Made by a program: the position numbers and the translations under genes | Assembly: GCA_964059195.1 (NCBI GenBank) | Contig: CAXKWD010000009.1 | Location: forward strand, 86,587,432-86,651,431 | Direction: 5' to 3' | Source: Ectobius pallidus | Lineage: Eukaryota; Arthropoda; Insecta; Blattodea; Ectobiidae | DNA: 64,000 nucleotides | Notes under the pieces: model-generated | What the model was told of the DNA's origin: nothing | Databases searched by the model: none | The model's input: only the letters and a program-made list of their open reading frames with translations | Shown: one piece after another, positions 11,131-23,600 of the stretch | Layout of the letters: each line of letters starts with the position of its first letter | Numbering within the stretch: the first letter of the stretch is position 1

Positions 11131-11764
11131 TAGACCTGGGATTTTAGGCTCTAAAAAAAATAGTTTTAGGCACCTAAAATAAGCTTTTAAAACAAGTAAA
11201 TAGGCTTTTAACAGAGAAAATAGGCACTTAAAGTATGCTTTAAAAATGTGTAAATAGAAAATACACTTTAAAATACTACAATATGCTCTTAAACTGTAAC
11301 GTGATTTTTTTACTGTAAGAAACGTGGTATAAGCCTACCTATTCTTAAGCCTATGCAAAATTAAGACAATTAAAAATACATGCATCAAAAACAGTTTTGG
11401 ATTATATGAAAAACTGACACAGTATGTCCCTTCTTACTATATACCTGCTACTTGTTTTGAGCTAATCCTCCCCCGTCAGTCAGAATTCCTTTTAGCGATA
11501 ATTGTTTGGGAAAATCAAGTTTCTGTGAAAAACCCACCCTCTGCTGTTCTGCTCTTCATTCAGGGTTGTCCATTAAATGATTCTAAAAGTTACAGAAGTT
11601 GAATTTTATTTTAAATGTACAAAATAGGCATTTTAGGCATTAAAATAGTAAAAATAGGCTACAAAGGTCCAAATAGGCATTTTAGGGCACTATAAAACTC
11701 TATAAATGTAAGTGATTTATCATGAAACGTCCATATGTTTAAAAATTTCCATGTTATTTCATAA
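11131..11764. mobile_element. hAT-like MITE, family E copy 2 (right end missing)
   Basis: It begins TAGACCTGGGATTTTAGGC and matches, in opposite orientation, the intact copy at 29531-30164 along nearly its full length. The last 35 or so bases of the expected right end are absent, where a SINE-like sequence begins. The interior is rich in TAGGC and CCTAAA motifs. Confidence 0.8.
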
Positions 11765-11955
11765 CATGATGGCAGGATTGTGGGGCATGTGGATAACATG
11801 CTGACTCCCATGGCCAGTAATGATGCCTTTCTGAACCAAGCCGCTATTTCTTTACTAAGCAGCTCCTCAGTTTGTGTCACGAGGCTGAGAAAAATCCGAG
11901 GAGGTACTGGGGCTCCTAGTCAGCAAAGCTAACCACTAGACCACGCATGCGGTCT
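11765..11955 (-). mobile_element. tRNA-headed SINE
   Basis: The minus strand starts near 11955 with GCGTGGTCTAGTGGTTAGC, a convincing polymerase III A-box, followed by GCTGACTAGGAGCCCC. The 3' part abuts the broken end of the family E MITE, and the insertion or an associated deletion may explain its missing terminus. No intact tRNA fold with an anticodon arm and acceptor stem is apparent. Confidence 0.55.
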
Positions 11956-12132
11956 TTATTTGCTAAATAGTCATAATAAATTAGATGTCCATTTTATTCA
12001 AGATAAACTGCTTTTACCTATGTTACCTATATTACCTATGATAAACTAAAATTGCAATAAATGTAATATTGTTTACACTTAAAAATGAAACAAAAATATG
12101 AATTTTAACACTCAATTTTCCCACATCATGTA

Positions 12133-12671
12133 CAGAGTGCTTTAAAAAAATGTATACGCACTTTGAAGTATCATAGAAAATCCATTTTCTGTTCTACAAG
12201 GTTAAATTTCTGGAAATGGAAAGCTTAAAGTTCAATTTGAAAAATAAATTACTTTCTGATGAAAATGTTCTGCAGTGTTCAAATGTTAAATTGTTAATGT
12301 TCAAATGTTCAAAATGGTGGCCTTCAGCATCAAAACATTTTTGAGTACGATTCCGTACTGAAACGTACCAAAGTGTTCAATGATATACCGGTATCCGTGC
12401 ACACCGCTTGAATCTCATTCCAAAGTGTGTCTAGGTTACATGGTTTACGTTTGTACACCTCATCTTTTACTGTGCCCCAACTGTAAAGGATTGTTGAAAT
12501 TATTGTTGGATGATTGCTGAAACGATTATTGGCACGATTGTTGAAACTATTCTGCTGCTACCTGTTGAAGAAATATAACATTACTTTCTCCCAGAAATTT
12601 AACCTTGTAGAACAGTAAGTAAATTTTCTACGACAGTTCAAAGTCTGTATACATTTTTTTGAAGCATTCTG
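12133..12671. mobile_element. Tc1/mariner-type MITE with long inverted repeats (539 bp)
   Basis: Inverted repeats of about 80 bp begin CAGAGTGCTTTAAAAAAATG at the left and CAGAATGCTTCAAAAAAATG at the right (inverted). The element is bounded by TA dinucleotides (12131-12132 and 12672-12673), the signature target of IS630-Tc1-mariner elements. A remnant of transposase coding lies inside on the minus strand. Confidence 0.82.
12330..12479 (-). pseudogene. C-terminal mariner-type transposase remnant
   Basis: The minus strand reads WGTVKDEVYKRKPCNLDTLW followed by NEIQAVCTD and then a stop. The pattern W(G)xVKDxVYxxKPxxLxxLxxxI is the familiar region just after the last catalytic acidic residue in Tc1/mariner-like transposases. 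The catalytic DD(D/E) residues are gone, so this is a relic left by internal deletion. Confidence 0.65.
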
Positions 12672-12912
12672 TATGTTGCTTCAAGGGACTTTAAAGTCAA
12701 CTTACAGCAGCAAAAATCAGGTTACTGCATTATCAATTACATAAATTACAAGCAAAAGATTACTTACATGAAATCATGCTGGAGCTGATCATGAAGGACT
12801 TGAGCGTCTTTGGTGTGTTGTTATTTCTTCACAAACTATCAGGGTTGGAAAGCTGCAAGCATTCAGGTTCCAGCTCTAAATCCATTATTAAGGAACATTC
12901 CATAGGAAGATA

Positions 12913-13748
12913 TATATTGCTACCCAAAAGTTCCCGAAATTCCTAACTGGAGCACTACCCAGTGGTAATACAAGAAAATGTAGATAGGTGACACTTCACA
13001 CATCTCTTGTGAGTCAATGTGCCAAACAGCTTCGTTCTGAGTTCACACATTTAGCGATCGCATAAACTTTTGTTTCAAACTCGAGAAAACCTGTCACAAC
13101 TTTGGAAAGGAAGTCTAGGCCAACATAAAGGTGGTTCTGAAAATCCCTGCAAATTTACAGGCGATTCTGCTCCTGCTAGCACTCAGTACCCACAGAACGA
13201 ATTTTGCCGCAGTTCTTCTCATGTTGAGTTAATTGGACAAAATCCTCCGGCATGTGCCATATGACAGTCCAACGTCGCAGACATCTTCGATGGTATGCCT
13301 GTGAACTTGCAAGATCACAGGTTGAACAGCAGCAACATTTTTTGGTGTACTGCCAGTTAAATGCTGCCCAGAACAATCATCTTCAACCAATGTTTGTCCA
13401 TTTTTAAACCGCTTGAACCACTAGGAGGTTTGTATCTGGCCTGGTTCATTGTCTCCAAATGCTTGTTTTTACATCTCATGCATTTCTGCAGCAATCTTCC
13501 TGAGTTTTGAAATAAACTTCATGCAGACGAGCTGCTCTTTCATGTCCATCATTGTAAAAAATCACAATGTAAGCAACACGCAACAACATAAAAACGCTCA
13601 CAAATACTAAATGCCTTCGCTCAGAATGAAGCCATTTGGCACATTGACTCACTAGAGTTGAACAAAATGTCATCTAATGGCATTTTCTCATACTACCACT
13701 CAGTTGCACAATACTTATGAATTTCTCTAACTTTTGGGTAGCACCTCG
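12913..13748. mobile_element. Mariner-like element with about 150-bp inverted repeats (836 bp)
   Basis: Both ends carry GCTACCCAAAAGTT in inverted orientation and stay similar inward for about 150 bp, including a GAGTCAATGTGCCAAA block. TA dinucleotides lie at the outer edges (12911-12912 and 13749-13750). A broken minus-strand transposase N-terminus is inside. The outermost six bases differ between the ends. Confidence 0.7.
13145..13552 (-). pseudogene. N-terminal mariner transposase pseudogene
   Basis: The minus strand from ATG at 13552 reads MMDMKEQLVCMKFISKLRK, then KQAFGDNEPGQIQTS, a stop, WFKRFKNGQTLVEDD and further on DVGLSYGTCRRILSN and LNMRRTAAKFV. This is the double helix-turn-helix DNA-binding part of mariner-family transposases (GD..S...V.EWFKRFK.G....EDD followed by a second HTH). 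At least three in-frame stops (at the CAT-GAG-ATG region, before WFKRFK and after RRILSN) make it non-functional, and the catalytic domain is missing. Confidence 0.72.
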
Positions 13749-13754
13749 TATATG

Positions 13755-15940
13755 TAAGCTAGAAAATTGCAGCATGTCAGGGAATTCAGGAAATAGGAGT
13801 AGCTACTTTCTTTTAATTTGGTTTGCACAGGTTCCATACTTTTCCTAACTCTATGTATTTTGTGTTGAGGCAATATTCAAAACATTTTAATAAACAGGTA
13901 CCCAGAATTGTTGTGGCTTGCAAAAACGAAAAGTAAAGAATTTTTAAAAAAATTGATTAACACATTCTAATATTACTTGAATCACTTGCACTTTTTAAAT
14001 TATACTGTAGTAAAATCCCGTTTTTAAGGCATAAATTGAGTTAGGTTTAATAAATATAATAAAAATTAATATAAATAACTTTACTGTTTTTAAAAATGAT
14101 TTAAGTCCTTGTATAGTTACCATAAGAACGTTTTATTCCTGTCTTTAAGGAACACAACTTTGAAGAAAAACACACTTCTAAGGAATAATTTTGGAATTAC
14201 AAATGTCTACCTTGCAATAGTGAATTTATGAACTGGAAAAACAAATCCAATTTGATAGGCACAGGAAAAGAAAAGACAATGTTTTCAAGAATTTGGTAGT
14301 CGGAAAGGAAGTTGCTCAGCATAGATTTCTGGTATAATGAAATATTCAATGATAATTTCTTTTGATTCTTAAATTTCCTTCTATCATTGATAATATTCCT
14401 TTTGTGTTTCTTAATACTAGTACAGTACAGCATATGGTAAAAATGCTGTAAATTAGTGCATTTTTGTTCATTTGAAACTAACCCTCTTTTAAGGAAAACC
14501 CCATTCAAAGGAGAAAAATCAATTTCCAAGATTTTCATAAATAGGAATTTTATTGAGTGATCATAACTTTTTACTTCTACTCAAAACAGCAGGGTCTGTT
14601 ATATAATTTGGTTTTATTTTAAAACAATGATTCCAAAATTAATTATCTTCATATCACCGGTAAGTATCTACAAAATATTTTTATGCTCAAGATATATTTA
14701 TCATTTTGTAAAGCCCAATGCACCAACCTCAGTATTCAGAATATGAGAGTAAAGTACTTTTAGCCCTGGTAAAGTCATACTTTTGATGCACCGTGCTCGG
14801 TTTCCACTTTAAACTTTCCAAAATGGAAATAAGAAATTATATGTAATTTTGTTAATGTGTTCAATATGTACAGTTAATTGAGCAAAAGGAATTACAGGCG
14901 ATTGATGACATCTATTTGAAGAACTGAATGATGCCCAACTCATTAAGATTAGTATCAATAAGTGTTAGAAAATTTAAAGTCAGACATAAGAAAATACAAA
15001 CCAAAATATAAAACCGGTATACTATTTTAGATTTACAAAAATGAATTGATGCAAAAATAAGGCATTTAGGGGGGGAAAAAAAACTCTACAGTAGGCTTAA
15101 TTTAGATTAAAATGGTTGCTATTTAGACTGTGTACATGCTGAACTAGAATCACAGAATTTTTAAATCAGAATTTAACTTTTCTGGGAAGACTGGGTGCTA
15201 TACTACAACAGCACAAGTTTTAATGCAAATAGTTAGTGTCTTAGCTCAATCTACAACATGTATGTTGAATGAAATATTTTCTCTGGATGGTTTACTAGTA
15301 GCTATTTTACATAGGATGTGTGGAACTGTTAGGATTAACAATATGAAGTAGAAATGGGGGGAAATGAGTCATACAGTTACTTCAAGGCCTAGATTTTACT
15401 TGCTAATACTGTTGCCAACTTCAGAAAATTTAAGTACAGGAGTTTGTATTATTAGTATAATTTTACAGTTCACTTTGATTTAGCAATACAGTGAAACTTC
15501 TCCTTTCAGACACCCCAAAGATACGTACACTCCTCATATATGGACAGATAGAAATAATGATAAATATAACTATCATTTAAGGATAAAGACAGCTGTTTGA
15601 CAGCCCTTAAGCTTGCTTTACTTCCTGACAACTCTCCTCTATTCTTATAAATTAATTTTTTATTGTATCGGGAACATCTGATGTTGCACATTTGTACAAG
15701 CATATGTGTATCAGTATGTTTGTGAAGTTGAAATTAAATGTTGAAACTGGAATTATTCCACCCTTTTGATTTATTTAGAAAAGTATAGTTAATTAATATT
15801 TATTCAAGTTATCTAAATTATTATTATTATTTTCCGTATCAAAATTCTCGTTCCGATTATTATTATTATTTTGTAATTCCAAATTTGAAATATTAACTGT
15901 AAACAAAACGTACATATTCAAAATACAACGTACCAAATTC
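13755..15940. other. No recognised gene or element
   Basis: AT-rich sequence with short chance open frames only. Short ATT repeats occur around 15820-15870. Confidence 0.4.
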
Positions 15941-15949
15941 GTAATTCCA

Positions 15950-16467
15950 AACCGCGAATTGGTTTAACCAATAAAAAGGCATTACGTAAGCGAGAGTATA
16001 GCCAATCAGAGCAAAGCATTCTACAGCGCGAAACAGAGCGTTGGTAGGAGCTCACTCCACTACTGATCGTCTAACAGCACAGACCGTCGTGTCGTGCTCT
16101 CTTGAAAAAGTTTGCGGCAATTAAAACCTACGCTATGGCGATTACCACAGTCACATACGTAACATATACAGGACATGTATAATCGTGTGAGTTACTTTCA
16201 TTTGTGATTAACAAGACAAAACTAAAATCACGTAAGTAATTATATGTGAAACTCAAGTGGTGACAACATACACACAGCAACACAATCTACAAGCTACCAG
16301 TTTATGAATAAATTCCGTTAGATAAAGAATTATAGTGTGGTTATTATTTCAAAGATAGTAACTAGATATAAGATAGTACCCTGAGATGATTTGTGCACCT
16401 GCCACTGAGTACAGCAGCCGTGGAGTTGAGGCGCGTAAAACATCATGGACTCCGACTGGGAATTGAA
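15950..16467 (+). promoter_or_regulatory. Promoter-like segment with a possible tiny first coding exon
   Basis: Sequence from about 15990 is locally GC-richer and contains a CCAAT box (AGCCAATCAGAG near 16000). Downstream, ATG at 16445 opens MDSDWEL and meets a strong splice donor (AA followed by GTAAGTAC) at 16468. No downstream exon could be assigned, so this may be a real 5' end of an unseen gene or part of a retroelement. Confidence 0.25.
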
Positions 16468-17586
16468 GTAAGTACTTTTACCGAAGAAATCCTTCACCCC
16501 TCCAACTCAACCCAAGTACACCTCAATGTTTTAAAGTTTATCATGTTTACTGTCACATTCTGATCATGGACAAATTGCATTTGTGAAATTGATCAGACTT
16601 TGCAATATTGGCTTTTAAAATAATAAGAGCCACATAATCCACCTAAATATCTGAGGCAATGCTACTCCTCAATAATTTATCATCGGTATCGGTAGTTGTG
16701 TAATGGATTCATTATTCAAATCTACATGCTCAAAGATTGTTAGTTTTCATCTGAATTTACCCACAGCCTCTTCGTTATTTCTTAGCTGTAGCAAATCTGT
16801 TAAAGATCAGGCAAAGCTGGTAAACATGGTCTTTGGACAATGCAAAGCTGGTCTTGTCCAAATTTTTATATTAAATTTCAGCTCTTTTAAATCAATACTG
16901 GTGTAAAATTGTTAATTTTTGAGGAGAATGGAAAGGAAATATTTAGAAAGCTCTGAAACATGGTACTAGATGAAAATTTAGAAGATTCAGTGAATGGATA
17001 GAATAAAAAGTGAAGTTTCAAGAAGAATAGATAAGATGAGATGTATGTTGGAGGTTGTAGGAAAAAGAGATAAAGAAGACTTCTGATTGGATGTAATCAA
17101 GGAAAAATATAAGGAACAAGAAAACTTGGTAGAAGAAGAATTGAGGTACTAGACAGCCTACATCTGGAAGAAAAGGAGCCATTGACAGTAAAAATATGTA
17201 GAAGGAAAGAGTTAAGACTGGAATTTCACATGTGGGTATATACCTGCCATAATGCAGAACTACCAATAATCAAAATAACTAGGATAGGCCTAATATGAAG
17301 AACTGTGTAATTATGCTATTTACCTCTCATGACCTCTTATTGAGGATTTGACAATGAACTGCACTATGTGGATTCTTGTGAGCAAACAGTATTAAAATGT
17401 GCAGCAAAATCAAGGCCTTGAGGTTAGGGGTATACTGTGTTACATGTTATTCCTTCTTTATAATTCCATAATTTACGTTTGAAATGAACACAATAATGGT
17501 AAATTCATAATAAATAATGGTAAAACCACTGATAAACACTTACATAAAAATAAAATGAGAACACATGTTGAGCATGTTGTACTCCA

Positions 17587-17655
17587 TCACTGGCTGTTGA
17601 GCTCGAGGTCCATGTCTGACCACACAGCTTCAGTCTCACTCTCATCCGCTTCACC
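17587..17655 (-). CDS. ANAPC7: ANAPC7 coding exon 10 and stop
   Basis: 69 bp reading GEADESETEAVWSDMDLELN, SQ and TGA. The acidic tail ending in a tryptophan-bearing segment resembles the vertebrate APC7 C-terminus (SDSEAAQWADQE). The acceptor is GCTCCAG. Confidence 0.92.
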   Translation of the reverse strand, partial: GEADESETEAVWSDMDLELNSQ

Positions 17656-20600
17656 CTGGAGCAAGGAAAATAACTTTATATAAAAGAACAGCGCACAGAT
17701 AAAACTTTTAAAGAAAGTCTTCACAAATTTTTAATTGAAAAATGTTTTTATTCTACAGAAGAGTTTCTAGAAACCTAATTCGCTTCATTTTCTCATACAC
17801 TGAAATTGTATTTCATGAATAGGCCAAGTATGTTTGTTTATTTGTTTGTTCGTTTGTCATACTACAATATATTATGTTACACTTTGCTTTGTAATTCTGT
17901 ATTTTGTATTTTAGAATTTCTGTATTTATATTTTTATTTATATTTGTATTGACGTGTCCATTATCTTATGTAAGATAGAAGGATGAAAATAAAATAAACT
18001 AAACTAAACTAATTGTTAATTTTCATGTGTCAAGTGGTACAATATTAATCAATGATCTTAATAGATTCCACCTGGTACACCACTAAATTTGTTTGAACAC
18101 AGCTGGAAGCTGAAAAAGAAAATAATCAGGAATACAGGCTCACGTTTATTGAGTAGATTGCTTATATGTTTATTTTCTTACTTTGTTGTCAATATTCTGA
18201 CAACTGTTATATTACAGCATAATAAATAATGGACAGTCAATGAATCGATTCGTTGACTGATTGGTCTACATCCGAGGAATTCCTAAACGTTATTGATCAA
18301 TATCAAACACGCAGTGTATGAATGGAATAGTCATGAAAAATAGTCAACTGTTTTTTTGGAATGCCACACAATACTAACCTCATTCTCTGAATCTGCTATC
18401 CTCTCGTAAGTTGTATCCCCACCTTCTTCTTCTCCAACTGCCATGTAGTATGAGGTATCCAGTTTGCTAGAGGAGTTGTCTATCCTGTGCATTCCTTCAA
18501 GAGCTCTTCTGTTGTTTGGATCCAAACTACAAAAAGAGTTATTATTAGGAGCCGGATTTCTATGACATGTCATATTTTTCCCCTTTGCATTATTTCAGGT
18601 TTCCAACTAATTTAAACCAGATTCCAACCATCCTGGTGAAAATGGAACGGCTTTTATTGTGTATGTAACTGCATATTTATGAAATTTTCAACTATTGTAG
18701 CATATCTAATATGAATATGCATATTTAGGTCATATTTTTGCAAATTTGTGTGCATATAAAATAAATTTTGAAGTTTCATGTCATATTTTGTAAATTTTGC
18801 ATTAAATAATGATAATTTTTGAGAACTTACAGATATTTTAAATAATTAACACTATATTTTAATAAAACGTATTGTAATGAAACTTAAAAAAAATGTACAC
18901 AATGTGTAAGTGGTAAAGTCATATTTTAAATTTTATTGTTTTTTAGGTCATAAATGCATGCATATATCCTATTTTTAGGTCATAGAAATCCACCCCCTAG
19001 TTATTATCTATAGAAGCTAAGGTATATAGCCAATTAACTTTTTCAGAGCTGAATTTAATACATGCAATCTACAAGTAAGACCACAGTAGTGTGCCTGCTT
19101 CTAAATCCAAAGGTCGCAGGATCAAATACTACCATGGTTGATAAATTTTTCAGGACATAGAAATCCTGGGCATGGAGTTCTCTAGGAGGGACTTTAAGCT
19201 GGGGGGCTCATGTCATAAATTTACAGCATGTAAAAAACTCCAAGCCAAAATTAGAGCCTCAGGACAGAATTTCCCGGCCCTTTCATGTCCAAGTAGTACC
19301 TTAGTTTCCTGGGAGGGTTTGTGAGGCAGTAGGCTTACCATATGTCCCTCTGTCCTCTCGCAGAAAATAAGCGTAACAAAATTAGGTCAGATACTTAAAC
19401 CTCCAACTGGAGGCCCTATTCCCCACCTGTTAGGGGTTACAGGAAATATCAGATCAGAATCAAGTATAATCATTAGTGGGCTTTATGTTTAATTGAGAAC
19501 AATTTCAACAAAATCTGGTTTCCATGAATGACAATAACAACATGCGGATAAAAATCATCATAAAATATGTTAATCTTTTCACTGCTACTGATGCATATAG
19601 GTACCACAGAAAAAACTGCACAAAAGCAGAAATATAAAATTAATAGAGTAATATGTCAATAACAGTGAAAAAGTTAAAATAGTCTTCTAGACCTCTAGAA
19701 CCCTGCTTCAGGCATTACCATAAGGACTACCAGGTAGGACCACTGCAGTTAATTTTGATTTGTATCAATATTTTTCCTTCAGATTTTTAAAATCATTCGA
19801 AGCCACGACTTCCAAAAACAAGACAAGATTTTTAAAAAATCAGTACAAACTTAATAAATCTTGCAAATAACAACCTAGGAATAAGATATTAAATACATGT
19901 CAGATAATATTGAGCTCGATCAATGAAATAAAATACATGTGATACCGGCTGCTCAACGATAATTTATTTTATAATTCACTGCCTAGGCCTTTCGGTGCGC
20001 TTGCATCACCTTCAGGGCATCTTTTTTGCTGGTTTGGAGTTCAAACAATTTAAACCAAAACTGCATTCTGTCACATTTATAAAAATAAGATAAAATTCAC
20101 AAAAGCATTATCACCTGTCTTCTGTGGCCTCTTCGCCACATGTCCGTTGACCATGATTCTGCATATTGTGATCACTATATTCAGAATCATGGAGGAGAAT
20201 TTTAAAAAGACCATTAGACCGGAGGAGAGAGGGGAAGTCCTGCAGTGAGTAGGAGTTGGCAGTCAGCAGAAGATGGGTGCAGTCAATATTCGACAGAAGC
20301 TGAGTAACGACCCACGTGGATAATGTTGAATTAGTGGTTAACTCGACAGTTGGTGAAACTTTTATTTTATTTTATTTATTTATTTATTTATTAACTGCAT
20401 GTCCCATTACAATGAGAGTAATACTACATGCACTAATTACTAATATTACACTTTTTTAAGCATATAATATACTTTATCTTCCTTATTCTATGGCTGGTTA
20501 TTGTGGAACTTATTCATTACCTTATTAAATCTAAATTTTCATACTATCCTTTACAATATTACTTAACATGTAGGTATAATCTATTAGTATATTAGTTAAT

Positions 20601-23600
20601 CACTTGTAATTCTAGTATATTAGTTAACCTCTTGTATTTCTAGAATATTAGTTTACCACTTGTATTTCTACCGCATTCTTCTACAGGTTATCTAAATCTA
20701 TTGAATTAATGAATGAGATTAGTTCTTGTGTATAATAGCGCATTAATTTGATTTTGTCAAATGTCCACTTTCCATGTTTACTTATCATATTGTTCTTAAA
20801 AATTTGTCTTTCCCTTTCAAGTTTGATACATTTAAATAGTAGGTGACCCACTGTTTGTTCTTCGTTTCCACATGTACACATAGGACTGGTTGTTATATTA
20901 AATCGGAAATAGTATGAGTTCATTTTCCCATGGCCTGTTAAGAAGCTAGTTATTTTTCCATTTAGCGGTACGTTTATTTTTAACCTGTCTTTTATACTGG
21001 GGAGAAACGACTTTGTCACTGTGTCACACGCTCAAATGGACAGCAGTATAGATGTCACGAATAAGGATGTTGGGTAGTCTCTTGTGGCTATTAGGATTGC
21101 AAATGGACACTAAGCAATGGAAGAGTACGTTAACCTGTAGCTGTAGTTTCCTTTAATAGTAAACTTTTTGCAATATAAAAGCAGATACTTACTTAAGTGC
21201 AATGCTGTAATGGTCTAAAGCCTTCTCTTCTTCATGCACTCGAGCCAGGAGATCACCTAGCATCTGGTGCAGCTTACAGGTTGGCTGTAACTCCACCTGC
21301 TTCTCCAGCAACGATATTGCAGTCTCCAGCGCCATCTCCTAAACACCATGTTAAGCATTTAAAACAAAGGTAACAGAAATATCTCCACAAAACTAAAATG
21401 CAATAATTTTGGAAATTCAGGATCGAACACAATACTTCCTCTTTCTGTAGGACCGTATTTTACGGACCATAAGACGCACTTTTTTACCTTGAAAACACAG
21501 CCTTAAAAGTTGGGAGCGTCTAATGGTCCTAAGTATACTAAAAATAATTAAAATTATGGTAAATACTGCTGGAATACCATAGTTATACACAAGTTGTTGT
21601 AAACAATAAATTTACGTGATGCCACCTGTACAGAAGAGATTTTTGTACAATGCAGGTTTTAAGTTAGAAGGGATTTACACCGATTCCATTGTACAAGGTT
21701 ATAATTTGCTTATGTAATGGAGTATATTATTCCCTTCAAAATATTTTGTTTAGAATCACGTTACATTTATTTTCCTTCAAATTTCCATCCTAAAATTAAG
21801 GTGCGCCTTATGGTCCGGAGCGTCTTATGGTCCGTAAAATACGGTACCTTTGGTATGGGCAGAGGAAGTAAAAAGTAGACTAAATGGTGAAATAAAATGA
21901 AGATAGTTTTTCTTTACATCTCAAAAGTATTGTTTTGGTCTTGATCGATATATCATTCTCATCAGATGTTTTCATTAGATTTCAAGATTTGATGAAAATT
22001 GTGCTACTGATCTGGGCACTTGTACAATTAAAATGGCTATGGTTATCAACAGGGCCCGGATTCTAATGAAATGGCATCTTTTTATTCATGCTGCATAGAC
22101 ATTGCCAACTTGTAGATAAATCCTAATCATGGCCTCTAGAATATAGAAATACATTTTTAATAGGTCATTTTTTGTCATTTTATGCAATTTTATATTTTTA
22201 GGGCATTTATTTCAATTTTAGGTAATTATTTTGTCATTTTCGTGTCATTTGCTTCCTTATTTAGTCATTTTCATGTATTTACATTGAGTGTATTAACTTT
22301 TTTCGTCTTCGTTTGTTTGTTTGTTTAACGCAAGAAGGAAAAATTCGGCATCAACTGTTGTCATGTCTCAGTCGGAAATGAGAATCAAAGAAACGCTAAA
22401 ATTTTGTATTATATTACTATCATTATTAGATTGACTTGGCACCAGAGTCTGCCACCTGCTTGGATCTGAGAGTTCAAACTACTGTTTACCCTCAATAAAC
22501 AACAATATAATCCAGCAGACCACAAAAGGAAATGCCGAATTTTGACTCGCCAGTGCCTCAGTGCCAGTATAAATTTCCGTGAGAAAAGAACATTCACAAC
22601 ATTGCAGTTATTTAAAGATTTTACAATTTTGTACAAAATAGTCTACAACTTTGTGTGTACAATAATAATTATTATAGGCCCTACATAAAATATCAGCTTT
22701 TAGGTCATTTTTATAATTATTAAGTCATTTTCTTTAAAATTTAAAGTCATTTTATAGGTCATTTTTCAAACAATTTTAGGTCACCAGAATCCGGGCCCTG
22801 GTTATAAATATCTGGGAGTATCACAACTGGTCGTGGCAAATTAACTGCCTATGCTATATCAATTTTTGTATAAATTAAATACAAATTTTTGTACAACAAT
22901 GCTGCTTAAGTAGGTGCTTATGTGCAATTTTAAGTTACAGCCATATATATTTGCTCTAGGGCAGCATTTCTCAACCTTTTTGAACCCGAGGACCTCTAAA
23001 ATGTCTAAAAAATATTATGGACCCCTAATTTTACATCACATTTTTAAAAGAGGGCCCATATTCTTAATATTTGAGGTATTAATTACAGGTCATTATAACG
23101 AAATATGTGAAAAAATTTTACTTCTTTAATTTCCACTTGCTTTATTATAATTTTTAATTATATCTGCGGACCATAGGTTGAGAAACGCTGCTCTAGGGGA
23201 AAAAAGTGTAGCTTATATTCAGAAAAACACACATAGAGCCCAATTCCAAGTATGAAAAGTTATTCCATCTCTAAATGCACAAGTGTGAGATTACAAAACA
23301 TGGAAAAAAAATATATTACCTGCTCGTAAATTTCTGCCAAGAGGTAGACTGCTGGCAGGTACGTTTCATCTTGTGCTAATGCCTTCTCCAGTATACTCTT
23401 TGCCTTGCACACTGTGACTGGATCCTTCATAAGTACTGAGGCATACAACTGCAAAAAATAATTACACTATTAACCTGGCATCACTCGCATATATGGCTAT
23501 CATGTCATGTCTTGCGAGTTAGATTTTATCCAGCATACGTTTTTTTCTCGGAAACTTTCTTAGGATTCATGGTACACATCTGACCAGCCACTGTTGTATT

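Noticed and set aside
16960..17290. Possible LINE-derived lysine/glutamate-rich coding
   Set aside because: Frames are broken and no diagnostic LINE motif was visible.
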